Shown here piece after piece: positions 23,120-34,384 of a stretch of DNA of 64,000 nt. The DNA is from Tubulanus polymorphus (Eukaryota > Nemertea > Palaeonemertea > Tubulaniformes > Tubulanidae). Made by a program: the position numbers and the translations under genes. The stretch is taken from contig NC_134033.1 of assembly GCF_964204645.1 (NCBI RefSeq), positions 8,094,231-8,158,230 on the forward strand. Reading direction: 5' to 3'. The notes beneath the pieces are model-generated. The model was not told the DNA's origin. It made no database searches and saw nothing but the letters and a program-made list of their open reading frames with translations. The first letter of the stretch is position 1. Every line of letters begins with the position of its first letter.

Positions 23120-23990
23120 TATAATTTCACCTGATCAACATGGATTTGTTAAGGGTTAATCGACCAATACACAGCTGGTTGAAACCCTAAATGACTGGAC
23201 GACTTATCTTGACAACAACGATTTTGATGTGGTATTTCTCGACTTTAAAAAAGCCTTTGACAAGGTCGCACATAAAAGACTGCTCGAGAAAGTAGAAAAT
23301 TACGGAATAAGGGGAAAACTTTTAGACTGGATCAGTGACTTCCTAGCCAATAGAAAACAGGCTGTTTGTATCGACGGTGAATTATCTGGATGGAAAACTG
23401 TAACCAGCGGAGTCCCTCAAGGTAGCGTTCTAGGCCCATTACTGTTTGTGATATATATCAATGATCTACCAAGTGGCATCAAAAGTACAATGAAGATGTA
23501 TGCTGACGACACAAAGATATTCAGGGTAATTGGAGATGATAATGATGGGAACATCCTTCAACATGATCTGAATATGCTAAGTGAGTGGGCATTAAAGTGG
23601 CAAATGCAATTCCATCCAGAGAAATGTATAGTTACGCATTTTGGCAAAAATGACAGACCGTATGAGTACACACTGATATCGGAAGGAAAAACCGTTAGAA
23701 TCGCCGGAAGTAGGCACTCGAAAAGGTACAGCGGATGGCTGCGAAGCTGGTTCAAAGCCTTAGAGATATGTCGTATGTAGACAGACTGAGACACCTAAAA
23801 GTGCCGACCCTCTCTTACCGTAGAGACAGAGGCGATATGATTATGACATATAATTATATAAGTGGGCACTATAATGTCAACACCTCAAAGCTGTTACCCC
23901 CTGAAGTGAGCCTTCGTCAACTTAGAGGGCATACTAAGAAGGTGGGGTGGTTTACTACCCCGTGCGCCTAGACTTGGAAGGGCTGAAACA
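23120..23990 (+). pseudogene. CR1/jockey-like reverse transcriptase fragment
   Basis: A partial reverse transcriptase: DQHGFVKG, VVFLDFKKAFDKV, GVPQGSVLGPLLF, MYADDTKIF and LNMLSEWALKWQMQFHPEKC in order from about 23127 to 23650. There is a stop just after FVKG. Near 23700 it jumps to another frame and to the family's C-terminal block (ALEKVQRMAAKLVQS, RRDRGDMIMTYNYISG), skipping the roughly 80 residues normally between, so there is an internal deletion as well as 5' truncation. It is a different family from the 17-22 kb LINE. Confidence 0.85.
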
Positions 23991-24319
23991 AATCACATAG
24001 GTGTTGCCGGATTAACAGCTGGGTACCAAACTGCTAGGGTTTCGTAAAAAAATGTATCTAATAATTTTCGAGTAATTATTCAATCAATCATTGTTAACCA
24101 ATTCGTCAAATTCAATTTAATGTTTATAGTAAAAGTTATAAAAATTCCAATTACTTATCAAAAATACTAATCAATGAGTTAAAAACCATTTTACTAATCA
24201 TAACCAATAGAGAAGGGAGTCTCTGTCATTCCCCAAACCGGGAAACCTATCAACGAAATGAGAAACAACGAGGAGGATAACCACAGGCTCGAAGGAGCCT
24301 ACCACAGATCCATCACAAT

Positions 24320-24579
<260 letters not shown>

Positions 24580-24660
24580 TAGTATGTTTCGTAGTATTTA
24601 GAAATGTTCTTTCCGTATGCGTGGGGGTTACGTTAAAGCCGTCAGACAAGAACGTACTAA

Positions 24661-25238
24661 TAACGAGTTGATTAAAATTAGATTTTTAAAACATAAAAAG
24701 TGTGAGTAAAGTGTGAGTGAAATAATTCATATTTAAAACATTGAATATTTATATTTGTATGCGTTAGATTAATTTTATATAAGTTTTGTTATAAAAATGA
24801 AGAAAGAAGGCGTTGTATTTAGACGTAACAATTTTATTATCTAAGTTACATTGAGTTCCTATATCTTTGAATGATTTTTCCTTTGAATGATTTTTCATTA
24901 ACTGATTCACATTGAATTCCAATATTTGATGAATTTTCATTATAGATAATTTGTTTATTATCAAAATTGAAATAACATAATTTTCAATTTAGTCTTTTTT
25001 CAATTCTTAAGTTAATCAAATCATTGTAACCTTTCGAAAGTATTAAATCACTATCTCTTTCATTAAAAGGAGTTTAAAGCATTCAATTATTTTTTCATCT
25101 AAAGTTCCTTTATAATTTAAAACTGTATTAAATATTTTAACGCATATAAATATTCAATGTTTTAAATATGAATTATTTCACTCACACTTTACTAACACTT
25201 TTTATGTTTAAAAATCTAATTTTAATCAACTCGTTAAT
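24661..25238. mobile_element. Inverted-repeat element, about 100-bp arms
   Basis: The arm at 24661-24763 (TAACGAGTTGATTAAAATTA onward) is nearly the exact complement of 25139-25238, enclosing about 375 bp of AT-rich non-coding DNA. A further short copy of the arm motif (TTTCACACTTTACTCACAC) follows at about 25260. Its TTCATTTATAT-rich right flank resembles the DNA just inside the Polinton palindrome. Confidence 0.75.
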
Positions 25239-25355
25239 TACTCGTTAATTTCTATTTTATTTCACACTTTACTCACACTTTTATGATTAATATATAATTT
25301 ATTTTAAAATATATGAAATTCATGTAAATAATGTTCATTTATATGAAATTATTAG

Positions 25356-25453
25356 AAGTAATAGGGAATATGGGGATTCAAGTCAAAGGTTGAGAGGGAG
25401 AGTGAGCTCGACCTCTCGACCTTTGGCTTGAACCCCCATATTCCCTATTACTT
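25356..25453. repeat. 98-bp palindrome sharing Polinton-end motif
   Basis: Arms of about 43 bp beginning AAGTAATAGGGAATATGGGG and ending in the complement. AGTAATAGGGAATAT, TCAAAGGTTGA and AGTGAG occur in the same order as in the palindrome at 3612-3880. It lies just upstream of the KDZ-like gene. Confidence 0.8.
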
Positions 25454-25671
25454 GCATAGTATGAAGCAACCGAAACCATTGCCTGCGTGCGTAATCGACC
25501 GAAAAAATGGAATATACGTGGTCAAGCTATCAATGTCCGGCCCTGCGAATCCAATACACGTAAAAAAGCTATTTGTCAAGGAGAAAGAAGCATTTATTTT
25601 TGTGAAGTTGAAAATTGCCGTAACCTTAATGATATCGCTTGTAGGAGTGGTGTGCTGACACAAGTGTTCAT

Positions 25672-26644
25672 TTGAGAGCATGTAGCAACCCGGTTAACAA
25701 CGCAGCAACTCCTATAAACATAAAACGCGCGGAAACCGGGCAGATTTCGCAGTTTTTGAAATCAACGTCGATAAAGGAGTGCATCAGGCTCGTTGATGAA
25801 GCCATTTCTGATGGTTGCCCTGCTGTCATAAAGGTTCTATGGCCAGGTGAAACAGGGCGCATATACTTCAGCGTGTACGATAAGAATAGCAAATTTGACC
25901 AAATACCACGTGCCCGAGTGACTTTTGATACCAAGAATTTGGTATGGTTTTGTTCGTGCTGCCATGGTAACAGATGCATCCACCAAAATACTGCAAAGTG
26001 GGCTTGCATTCTAGATTGTCCCGATATCTTTGGTATAGGAATTGATCAAAATGTTCCACTTTATCCACTAACATCACCGGAAACATTAAGAAAAATGCGG
26101 AAAAATGATAAATTGAAATCCAAATTAGAGACTGTAGTCCACTCTGATATGCTAAAAGCTGAAGAAACGTGTTTTCAGGCTAATGATGTTCATCTTTACC
26201 CAGAAGATGAAGTTTGTTCGACTTGCGAAATCCCCTTCTCCGCACCAAATTTAATGACGGACAAAGGGAAAATATTTACTCGAATATCGGTAATAAAGAA
26301 TGTGTGCGTTTATGTACGATTTTGTCTACAATGCGAAACGCCGTACCGTTACGCGGGACATGCAGATGGTCTCCATAATTACGATGATAAAATCATACTG
26401 ACACTCGGTCTCTGTATTTTCATCAGAAATATGGTGATGGAAAATACAGCAGTTGGTTGTACCAAAAGAGGGCTGGAGGCGTGTACCGAAGACAATTATC
26501 CGAACGAAAACACATTGCTGCATGCTTGGTTGCATTTCGAATCCATCTGCAGACATGGATACGACTTTTGTTGCGTCAAATGTGGCTATTACCCCGAAAT
26601 ACTTGTTGCAAACCTTCAAAAGAAAACTGCATTTAATTTGTATG
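25672..26644 (+). CDS. KDZ-like gene, exon with SWIM zinc finger
   Basis: 324 codons. Starts with the tail of a Cys/His cluster (HLRACSNP; upstream CEVENC lies in another frame), then a SWIM-type finger WFCSCCHGNRCIHQ, a pair of zinc ribbons (CSTCEIPF, CLQCETPYRY), then LHNYDDKIILTLGL and LLHAWLHFES, ending CVKCGYYPEILVANLQKK. In relatives I remember, the last motif carries an Asp (VIMDLHKK) where this copy has Asn; if that Asp is catalytic it is lost here. The exon ends at the donor GGTAGGTA (26645) in phase 1; the next two short exons add FVNCSSFWEAM and MAPWIGHRTRKPEVLNTEY. Confidence 0.72.
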
Positions 26645-27398
26645 GTAGGTAAAACAATTAAGTTATGACAATTTATGTATGATTATGACGCAAGAGGTGT
26701 TTCAGTTTTGTGAAAAACATCATTATTTGTGAAAATGCGTCTGAAGCAGCGTCTGTAATGGCTATGTTTGATATTGTTTCTTTCAGTAAAAAGTACAATG
26801 GAGAAAACAAGCGAAAACTTTGATGGATTTGTCAACTGTAGTAGTTTCTGGGAAGCCATGGAATTTCAAATGTTTTCGTGGTGCTTAATAAACGGTTGGT
26901 GTTCTATTGTTAGGTAGAAATCGAAGATAAAGCACCCAATCACATCTAGTATACGAAAACCCTTAATCTTATGTCCATGTGTATGATGTTCTAATCGTGT
27001 TCTCATTTCAAAATAACAGATGCTGAAAGGAGGGCAGACATGATGAAACCATCGTTAGAGAATATGGCGCCGTGGATTGGACACAGAACGAGAAAGCCCG
27101 AGGTTCTGAACACCGAGTACCTGAAAGGGACCAAAATGCTCGCCGTCTGATGTCCAGGACGTAAGCGAAGAAGAATTGTTAGACTTTCTGTCCCATAAAA
27201 GCGTAAGTTAAAAGATTTGCAGTTTTGATTTAATTATACAATAAAATGTTAACGTGGTAACAAAAAAGCGTAACAATAGTGGATTGTAACGGATCTTTTA
27301 TTTCGAAATCAATTTTTGGTGAGAAACAATGAAGCGAAATACTCGTCACGAAATACAAAAGTATGCTTTTCCAAACCATCGGACTTTTTCCATTACAG

Positions 27399-27540
27399 GA
27401 AAAACAACTGCGGGAATTTTGTCGGGCAGCGGGTATCAAAGCTAAGGGAACAAAATCTGAGATCATCGAAGCTCTGCATGATATCAAATTATCCGAAACA
27501 AAATTTCAGAAACTATTAACAAAAATAAAGGGACATAATG
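27399..27540 (+). CDS. KDZ-like gene, SAP-domain exon
   Basis: 47 codons: [20 protein letters not shown] followed by IEALHD, a SAP helix-turn-helix motif (DNA or chromatin binding). The acceptor is TTTTTCCATTACAG and the donor GGTGAGT; a (TA)n tract begins almost at once in the following intron. Its end (phase 1) joins exactly to 27953-28056, a basic linker with [12 protein letters not shown] that could act as a nuclear localisation signal. Confidence 0.78.
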
Positions 27541-27545
27541 GTGAG

Positions 27546-27777
<232 letters not shown>

Positions 27778-28151
27778 TTACACGTACGTACGTATCATAG
27801 ACGAGCGAAACGATAAAAAAGCCAGCTGTGAATCGGACTGTGAAGCGGATCCAACACAAACAAAAGACCGTAAGGGAAAATTGCAAGGGCATGGACTGGG
27901 TCAATTGCGCTTCTAAAATTACAAGCAAAATCAAATCTGGTTTCAGTTGCAGGTGATCAATTTCCAAATTCGAAGAAGAATTCGAAAAGAAAATCCACCG
28001 GCCATGGACTACCGACGTTCTCTCGACCAAAAAACAGATCGGAAGCAAACGATCAGGTTAGCAACAGATGGAAATTATATCTAATGTATCTAATGAAATG
28101 GCATTATACCTACATTATATAGTTTCTGTAATATGTGAACACTTCCTCCAG

Positions 28152-29430
28152 GTAACCTTGATATGGAATAGATCATATGAAGTCGAGGTTCCAGTGGCCA
28201 AGGTAGGAACAGTTATTGTGACGGATGTTTCTCTCAGGACGTTACGTAACAAGATGTGGTTGGGTGATGCTGTAAGTTTCGTGCAAGTGTTATCCCTCAG
28301 ATATTTCTATGTTACACTTTCATTTCAAAGTAATGAACTAATATGCTGCATGCATCTGAAATACTGATATTTCAATAAATTTGTATGAACATAAATCGGG
28401 ATCATTTGGAAGTTAGTCACTAAAGAGCCAGTTCATATTTTTCGTATTCATAGGTCATAGTGGCGTCTTTGTTTATGATATGCAAAAAGGCTGCAGAAGA
28501 CGATCCCCCGCGTGATTGGCTTTTATTAGACAGCCATCTTATAACATGTATAATAACTGGAAATGAAATGTCGTACAAAAATCATCTCATGAAAAAGGTA
28601 TCTATCATCAACGTTCTCCGTATACCAATCGGAATATTTCATTAGTCCATAGCGCTGTCTGCAATTGACTTTTACAAAGTTGAATGAAATTGCGTTAATC
28701 AAATGAATCTTTACTATTCTCAGGAAGTATTTGCTACAAAAGATGCAGTTGCCGAGACTTACAACAATAACCGAAGTCATTGGATTCTGGTGGTAAGTAA
28801 ATGTATACCCATCTCCTAGCTGTATTGTATGTACGTGTACGTACATGTATTTATGTACAAATTTATGCATTCATGTACGTAGGTTCTTTGGCCTAGACTA
28901 CGGAGTTTTATTTATCTCGACCCAATGGGCTACAATGATGATGAAGCCAATGCAGCAAAGGATAATTTCAGGTACGTCTAGTCGATTTCAATCAATGGTA
29001 GATTAGTTCACAAATTGTCAATCAAAATAAGTTTCATGGGCATGTGACATATAAGCCGCGATCACACGAGCATTCAACTGTTCACACGGGTGCCAAATGG
29101 GCCCGAGCCTGTTTGCCCTGAAATGATTGCGTTTGAATTGCAACTGGCACCAGAAATGATCCACTTCGCTTTGTTTGAGCATTGTTTAGTATCGAGTGAA
29201 TGGTTTACGTGTGAACGCGCTCTCTAATTATGATCCTTGCCAATTTGGCCCGAGCCAAATCATCTCCGTGTGATCGCGGCTATAATCTTCCATTCATACA
29301 TTGCTTCCATCTCTTTTTAGGCGATATCTCCAATTTTGAGAACGCCGACTAGGAAGGCCTGACCTTGGCAAAATACGGTGGATAGTTGGGTCAATCGATC
29401 ACCCCAAACAGACAGATGGACACAACTGCG
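28152..29430 (+). CDS. KDZ-like gene, Ulp1/C48 SUMO-protease exons
   Basis: Five exons (28152-28271, 28454-28597, 28724-28792, 28883-28971, 29321-29430) make a C48 cysteine-protease domain of about 180 residues. Signature parts: LRTLRNKMWLGDAV (substrate-binding start), WLLLDSHLI, catalytic His in NRSHWILV, catalytic Asp in FIYLDPMG, and the oxyanion Gln and catalytic Cys in HPKQTDGHNC. All four active-site residues are kept. One in-frame TGA lies after RRYLQF (about 29339). The product would cleave SUMO or a related modifier if expressed. The intron after 29430 hosts repeat family A. Confidence 0.78.
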
Positions 29431-29472
29431 GTAATTAATTTTCAGTAGAAACGAGTATGTTCATTGTTTTTT

Positions 29473-30434
29473 TAGCCCACTTGGGAATTTAGTCCCAGCG
29501 GGCTATTGCGTCCACTTTTTGTCCGTCGTCCGTCCGTCTGTTCGTCCGTCCGTAGACGGAATCCAGTTATTTTGGGAAGTTTTGAAGACGCTTCAAGGTA
29601 ATGTCTTGATATTTGGCTTATACATGTATCTACCCTAGACACATCTTCAGCCCAAAAAACTGGCCCTGTCAGAATCAAGATGGCCGACTGGCAGCCATTT
29701 TTGTTCGCCAAAATCAGCACTTTTTACACATTTTCGAAGTTTTCGAGGAAAATTTTGAAGACGCTTTGATCAATTACCTTGATCTTTCGATTATATTTGA
29801 ATCTACCAGGGGCCCATCAGCATAAGAAAAATTGGGTCCATCTGACTCAAGATGGCCGTCCTATGACCTTTTTAATGCCCAAAAATGTCAATTTTGCCAG
29901 AATTCTAGGTCCTGTAGCTTCCTATTGGTTTGCCATTTCTCATTGCAATTTGTGATGGGTATTCTTCGTAAAGGGATGTTTTATACCTGAGACAGGTATT
30001 TTTGATCCGCAAATTATGACGCAATTGGTGGCCATCTTGGTGTCATTAGTACTCATTTGTAGGTGGGAAAAAGTTTTTCGACATTATATTGATACCTAAG
30101 CATATTTTGTTACAACAATGAATTAGAAAGTTGTAGCGTATAACGTGTTCTATGATTGTGGTGAGTTTCAAGGTTATTGGGTTTTGAATATGGTCACCAG
30201 GGGGCGTTGAATAGTAGAATAACTTAGTATTTCCATATTAAATTGGTAACGAGGCATTTTTGTCATCACAATCAATTACAAAATCGTAGCTGCTGACATG
30301 TTTTATGATTGTAATGAGTTTCAAGGTCATTGGTTTTTGTATATGGTCACCAGATGGCGTTGAATATTGAAATTGTTAGATTGTTGAGCATTTGAAACCA
30401 CTTCCCAAGTGGGCATGGTGTCCCTGGACCCCTA
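29473..30434 (+). repeat. interspersed repeat family A, copy 2
   Basis: Begins TAGCCCACTTGGGAATTTAG and ends CATGGTGTCCCTGGACCCCT followed by AG; reverse complement of the family at 8137-9307. It has the same anchors, including a (CCGTC)-rich start and the module GGTCACCAGGGGGCGTTGAA near 30193 with a diverged copy near 30343. It lies wholly within an intron of the KDZ-like gene, between the Ulp1 and PHD exons. Confidence 0.8.
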
Positions 30435-30484
30435 GTTTGAAATAAGTAGTACCCTAGTAAGAATTTTAAAACGTAATATTACAG

Positions 30485-30762
30485 TTGATATGACGAATGA
30501 CTCATGTTCCCAATGTTGTACTCGAGGGGAAAATGGAGTGTGGGTAAGAATCTATCATGTACAATCGCATATCAGTATGAATTGCATTCTAAATACATGT
30601 AATGCACTAGGCCTATCATTTTCATTATTGTTACAGATTAGATGCAATCACTGCTACAGGTGGTACCATAGTATCTGTATCAAACTCCATGGCGAGGAAT
30701 TGAAACAAGCCATTAGAGAAGACTGGTGCTGCAGCAAGTGCATTTATTTTTATACGCATTGA
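30485..30762 (+). CDS. KDZ-like gene, C-terminal PHD-finger exons
   Basis: Two exons (30485-30543 and 30637-30762) make a PHD zinc finger: CSQC, then CNHC, WYHSIC (His and Cys) and CCSKC, followed by a short tail and TGA at 30760-30762. Spacing fits the C4-H-C3 pattern, so it could read histone tails. The splice phase from the Ulp1 exon (phase 1) is matched. Confidence 0.72.
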
Positions 30763-31739
30763 ACAGCGTCGTTCTTCATTTTGTGAGGCACAATTAAATT
30801 TATATTGGATCTCGTGATTCAATGGTGGAAAATTTATATAGTTCTTAGATTGATGATGGTACGGAATAACTATTGTTGCATAACTAAGATTAGCTGAATA
30901 ACTAACAAGGCAGACTAACATGCATTTAGTTTTAGTGAATCACTTAATCACTTAATTTGTAATCAGTTCATTCGATAAATACGCGGCCGGGTCTTGTGAT
31001 TTTGCGTGATCATGGTATTAAAAAAGAATTGTACAGGCCGGAAGGTACCAATTAGGCCTATTTTAGCCTTGTATTTCATACGTTTATGTTTGTTATAGTA
31101 ATTTTGTCGAGCATTCTAAGCACTAATCTTACGTACGATACTCCTGGAACGGTACCAGTATCTGGCCTCTCGCCTCCAGGAGTCGTAGAGGCGAGTGACG
31201 TCCGAGTTTTATGAGAATCTAATCGTTAACTTCTATTAACGCCACTAACGGCATATAAAATCTGGTTTTGTCTAATCGTTAACTTCTATTAACGCCACTA
31301 ACGGCATATAAAATCTGGTTTTGTATATATAATTTCACAATCTTTGAAAGGAAATGTATCCAAAGTTTGGCGTTTGCTCGACGTTATATAAATAGCTTTT
31401 AAATCACTCTTGTTTTTATGTTATTTACATGTTTCTTTAAAAGATTGAGTTCCTTTTATGTGAATAAATGAAGTGATTACCATTGACCTTACGCCTTGCT
31501 TTCAGAATCTTTGAAGTGACCACGTTACATCCAAACTAACGCAGGAGATTTAATTGGCTGCTCTGCGACGGGTTAGTTTTAATCTGGCATGGCATGTCGT
31601 ATGGCGCAGCGAATCAACTAATTTTACTGAATTATAGATACACAGTATAAATATTAACCAATCCGCAGTTATTCAATGCACTGACTGTGGAGATGACAAA
31701 AAAGGCCGCTAGAATGATTTGTTAAAAAGGCACAATTAG
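30763..31739. other. 3' flank of KDZ-like gene with a 53-bp tandem duplication
   Basis: No further gene. TCTAATCGTTAACTTCTATT onward is duplicated in tandem at about 31216-31322 (two near-identical units of about 53 bp). A hairpin around ACTCCTGGA...CCAGGAGT lies at about 31139-31187. AATAAA-like sites occur but no polyadenylation site can be assigned. Confidence 0.4.
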
Positions 31740-32790
31740 AAAGAAAAAACAAGAATATCAACAACCTACCAACGCTGAATCCTACCTCCATTACTTCTCT
31801 CAAAAAACTTGCCTACCCCGATTTCATATAGAAAAAAGCTCTCCTTAAAGCTCGTACTACGCATTTTAGAAATAACAACCTTAGAACTCCTACCTTGGCT
31901 ACCGATAAACAGCCTATCATTGTACCGTATGTACCTTTCCTCGAGGATTCTAAAGTTTCTCTTCGGTCACTAAATAAACAACTTATCTTTAAATACAATA
32001 ATAAACTTAGTAACATATTGATTAATAACAAACCGAAAACCGAATCCCTAAACTGTGGAATTTATAAAATACCATGTAAAGTTTGCGACAAAGTATATAT
32101 ATAGGAGAAACAGGTCGGAACCTTAATCAACGCATTAAAGAGCGTAAGTTAGATGTAAAAAACTTTAAACCTGAAAGCGGAGTTGCTAGTCATGTATTTC
32201 AGACTTCACACAATTTTGATTTCGCTAATGCTGAATTAATTTACCCTAACAGCGATAAAACTAAAAGACATATTTTGGAATCTGCATTAATAAATGAAAA
32301 TTCGAACAACGTTGTAAACCTTAACAATGGTTTTTCACCCCATAATAAACTTATATCTGAATTCCTCTGTAAACTGGTTAAACTCAACACTTGATTCCAC
32401 TTTGATTATTTGTTATTTGTTCTCTCATCTATTTTAGTCTCTCAACTTGTATTCACCATTGTTTTAATTTAAGTGCCCACTAGTTTGTCTTTTTACTACT
32501 GATTTCAAGTTCTAATTTATATTTATACTCACTATTGTCGTTGATAATTACCCTTTAGTTTGCTTCCCTTTAATCTATTTTAGCGTGTAACTGTTTCTAC
32601 GTAAATTTTCCTTTAGTTTGTATCATCTCTGATTACTTGAATTAGTCTCTTTGTCTCTGGATTGTATATATATATATATCTCATAATTTTTGTAGTATCT
32701 CATTATTCCTGAAGACGACTAGTCTCGAAGTTTCATTTTCGGACTTTTTCGTTATAATTGTGGGATTCTCTCTAAAATATCAACAACAAA
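31740..32790 (+). pseudogene. Penelope-like element, C-terminal GIY-YIG part and 3' end
   Basis: 5'-truncated Penelope-like retroelement. The linker before the nuclease (PIIVPYVPFLEDS) is followed by the GIY-YIG endonuclease: GIYKIPCKVCDKVYI, then in the next frame YIGETGRNLNQRIKERKLDV, and a C-terminal HILESALINE block. A TATATATA run at 32093-32103 adds bases and shifts the frame exactly between the GIY and YIG halves. A stop also lies upstream at about 31828. The reverse transcriptase is missing. The 3' end (about 32705-32775) has CCTGAAGACGACTAGTCTCG and TTGTGGGATTCTCTC, shared in style with 60.9 and 15.2 kb. Confidence 0.85.
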
Positions 32791-32922
32791 TAATAATCTA
32801 ATTTCAATTGCGCAATTAGTAAAAAAATTTTTAATTGCACAATTTAGAAAAAAGCAAGAAATAATTAATTTTAATTGAATGGTTGATACTTCGCATGCCA
32901 CGTCATAGGCCTATATGCCCAA

Positions 32923-34014
32923 GGGCCAGTTGTTCAAAAGTTGGTTAAAGATAACCGGCCGTTAAATACCATAGTAACAATGAAATTTCAATTGTCACCA
33001 TATCAACTGTCCACTCAGGGGCGGATCCAGGGGGATGGGTAGACAGTATTGGAAAGAAATTTAAGGGCACTTTCTGATCTTAGGGCACACCCAGTATCCA
33101 GGTCAATGCGAGCGCCGAAGTCTTTCGTGGGGGGGGGGGGTCTGGCCATCCCCCAGAAAATTTTGAAAATATGGTACCATTTAAAGGCTTTTAGAGGGCT
33201 TCTAGAGACTAGCAGAGCAATCCAGAATAAACGAATCCGAGACAAGATTTCAACAAATGAAGCTGGCGAACCCATGAAAGAATGGTTGTCGCCAACTTCA
33301 AGATCAACAATGAATTTCACAGAAGACACCCATGAAAATTACTGGCATTGGTTTTTATATTTTCCCTAGTGCCCCTATAACCTTTAAATGTGCTCCTTAA
33401 CAATTATACAGAATACGGCTAAGTGCCCCTTCATTGTTAACAATCGGCAAAAATTGCCTCGTCTTCACATTTATCCGTATGTCGTGTGCCGTATTCCAAA
33501 CCAAAAGTGCCCCTAAAATTTGAAAAATTAGGCAAAAAAGTGCCTTTTTCTTCAGCATTCACCGTGAATTAAAGCCTGAGCGTGCCCCTTGAAAGGGCAA
33601 AGTGCCCTTTTTTCAACATTCTCCGCGTATAGCGCCCTCTTCTAAAGTACGAGTGCCCCTTTAGCCCTCCCTGAAAAGGCAAGGACGAGGTGCCCTCATC
33701 TAAAGCATGAGTGCCCCTTGAAAAAGGAGAGTGCCCTTTTTAATTTATCATGATTAAAGGCCTTACCGGGTATATCAAATATGATTATCTCTCATCACTT
33801 TCTCAGCAGCAGTATTTACCGATTAATTTTATGATTATGCCCGGATTACGGACACAGAATTAGCGGTTGCTAAAATAATGCCGTCAAAAATATTGCCGGT
33901 GAAATTTCGAAGGGCACTTAAAAATTCTAGACCGTATTGGGCAATACGGCTAATACGGTCTGGATCCGCCCCTGCCACTGGTTAACTCTAACCAACTTTT
34001 GAGCAACCGGCCCC
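32923..34014. mobile_element. Outer MITE with GGGCCAGTTGTTCAAAAGTT ends
   Basis: Starts GGGCCAGTTGTTCAAAAGTT and ends in the near-complement AACTTTTGAGCAACCGGCCC. A second transposon (33016-33974) is inserted inside. Related in end sequence to the MITE at 41749-41889. Confidence 0.7.
33016..33974. mobile_element. 959-bp DNA transposon, CAGGGGCGGATCCAG ends
   Basis: Inverted ends CAGGGGCGGATCCAG and complement, flanked on both sides by CCACT, a 5-bp target duplication within the outer MITE. The interior repeats GTGCCCCT and AGGGCACTT motifs and has a G12 run near 33129; no transposase. Such ends are often hAT-like, but hAT normally makes 8 bp, so the superfamily is open. Confidence 0.75.
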
Positions 34015-34384
34015 AAATGTTTAGGACTAACCCCTCTCTAAGGTAACCTTTACTTGTTCATGTCGTTGCTGCAAGATTCGTACCGGGAATCTAATTACAA
34101 ACGTAAGTCTTGTCATTGATGGACATATTTGGGGAATTCTCAAACATGCGACAAGTTCGCCATCTATCGAACATCTTGCGATCCCACACTTGTTCAGGAT
34201 ATTAAATGAATCGGTATATCGTGATACTCAACACGTCCTTGCGTATAACGGAATGGTTAGTCAGTGGTGTACCAGAACACCGTTTCAAGATGGCGGCTAT
34301 GTAGAGGGCGCCATGGGACAATACAGTGAGAACAGGACATTACCACCGCATACAACACGGCCGAAAGCATCCGTAGCAATACTG

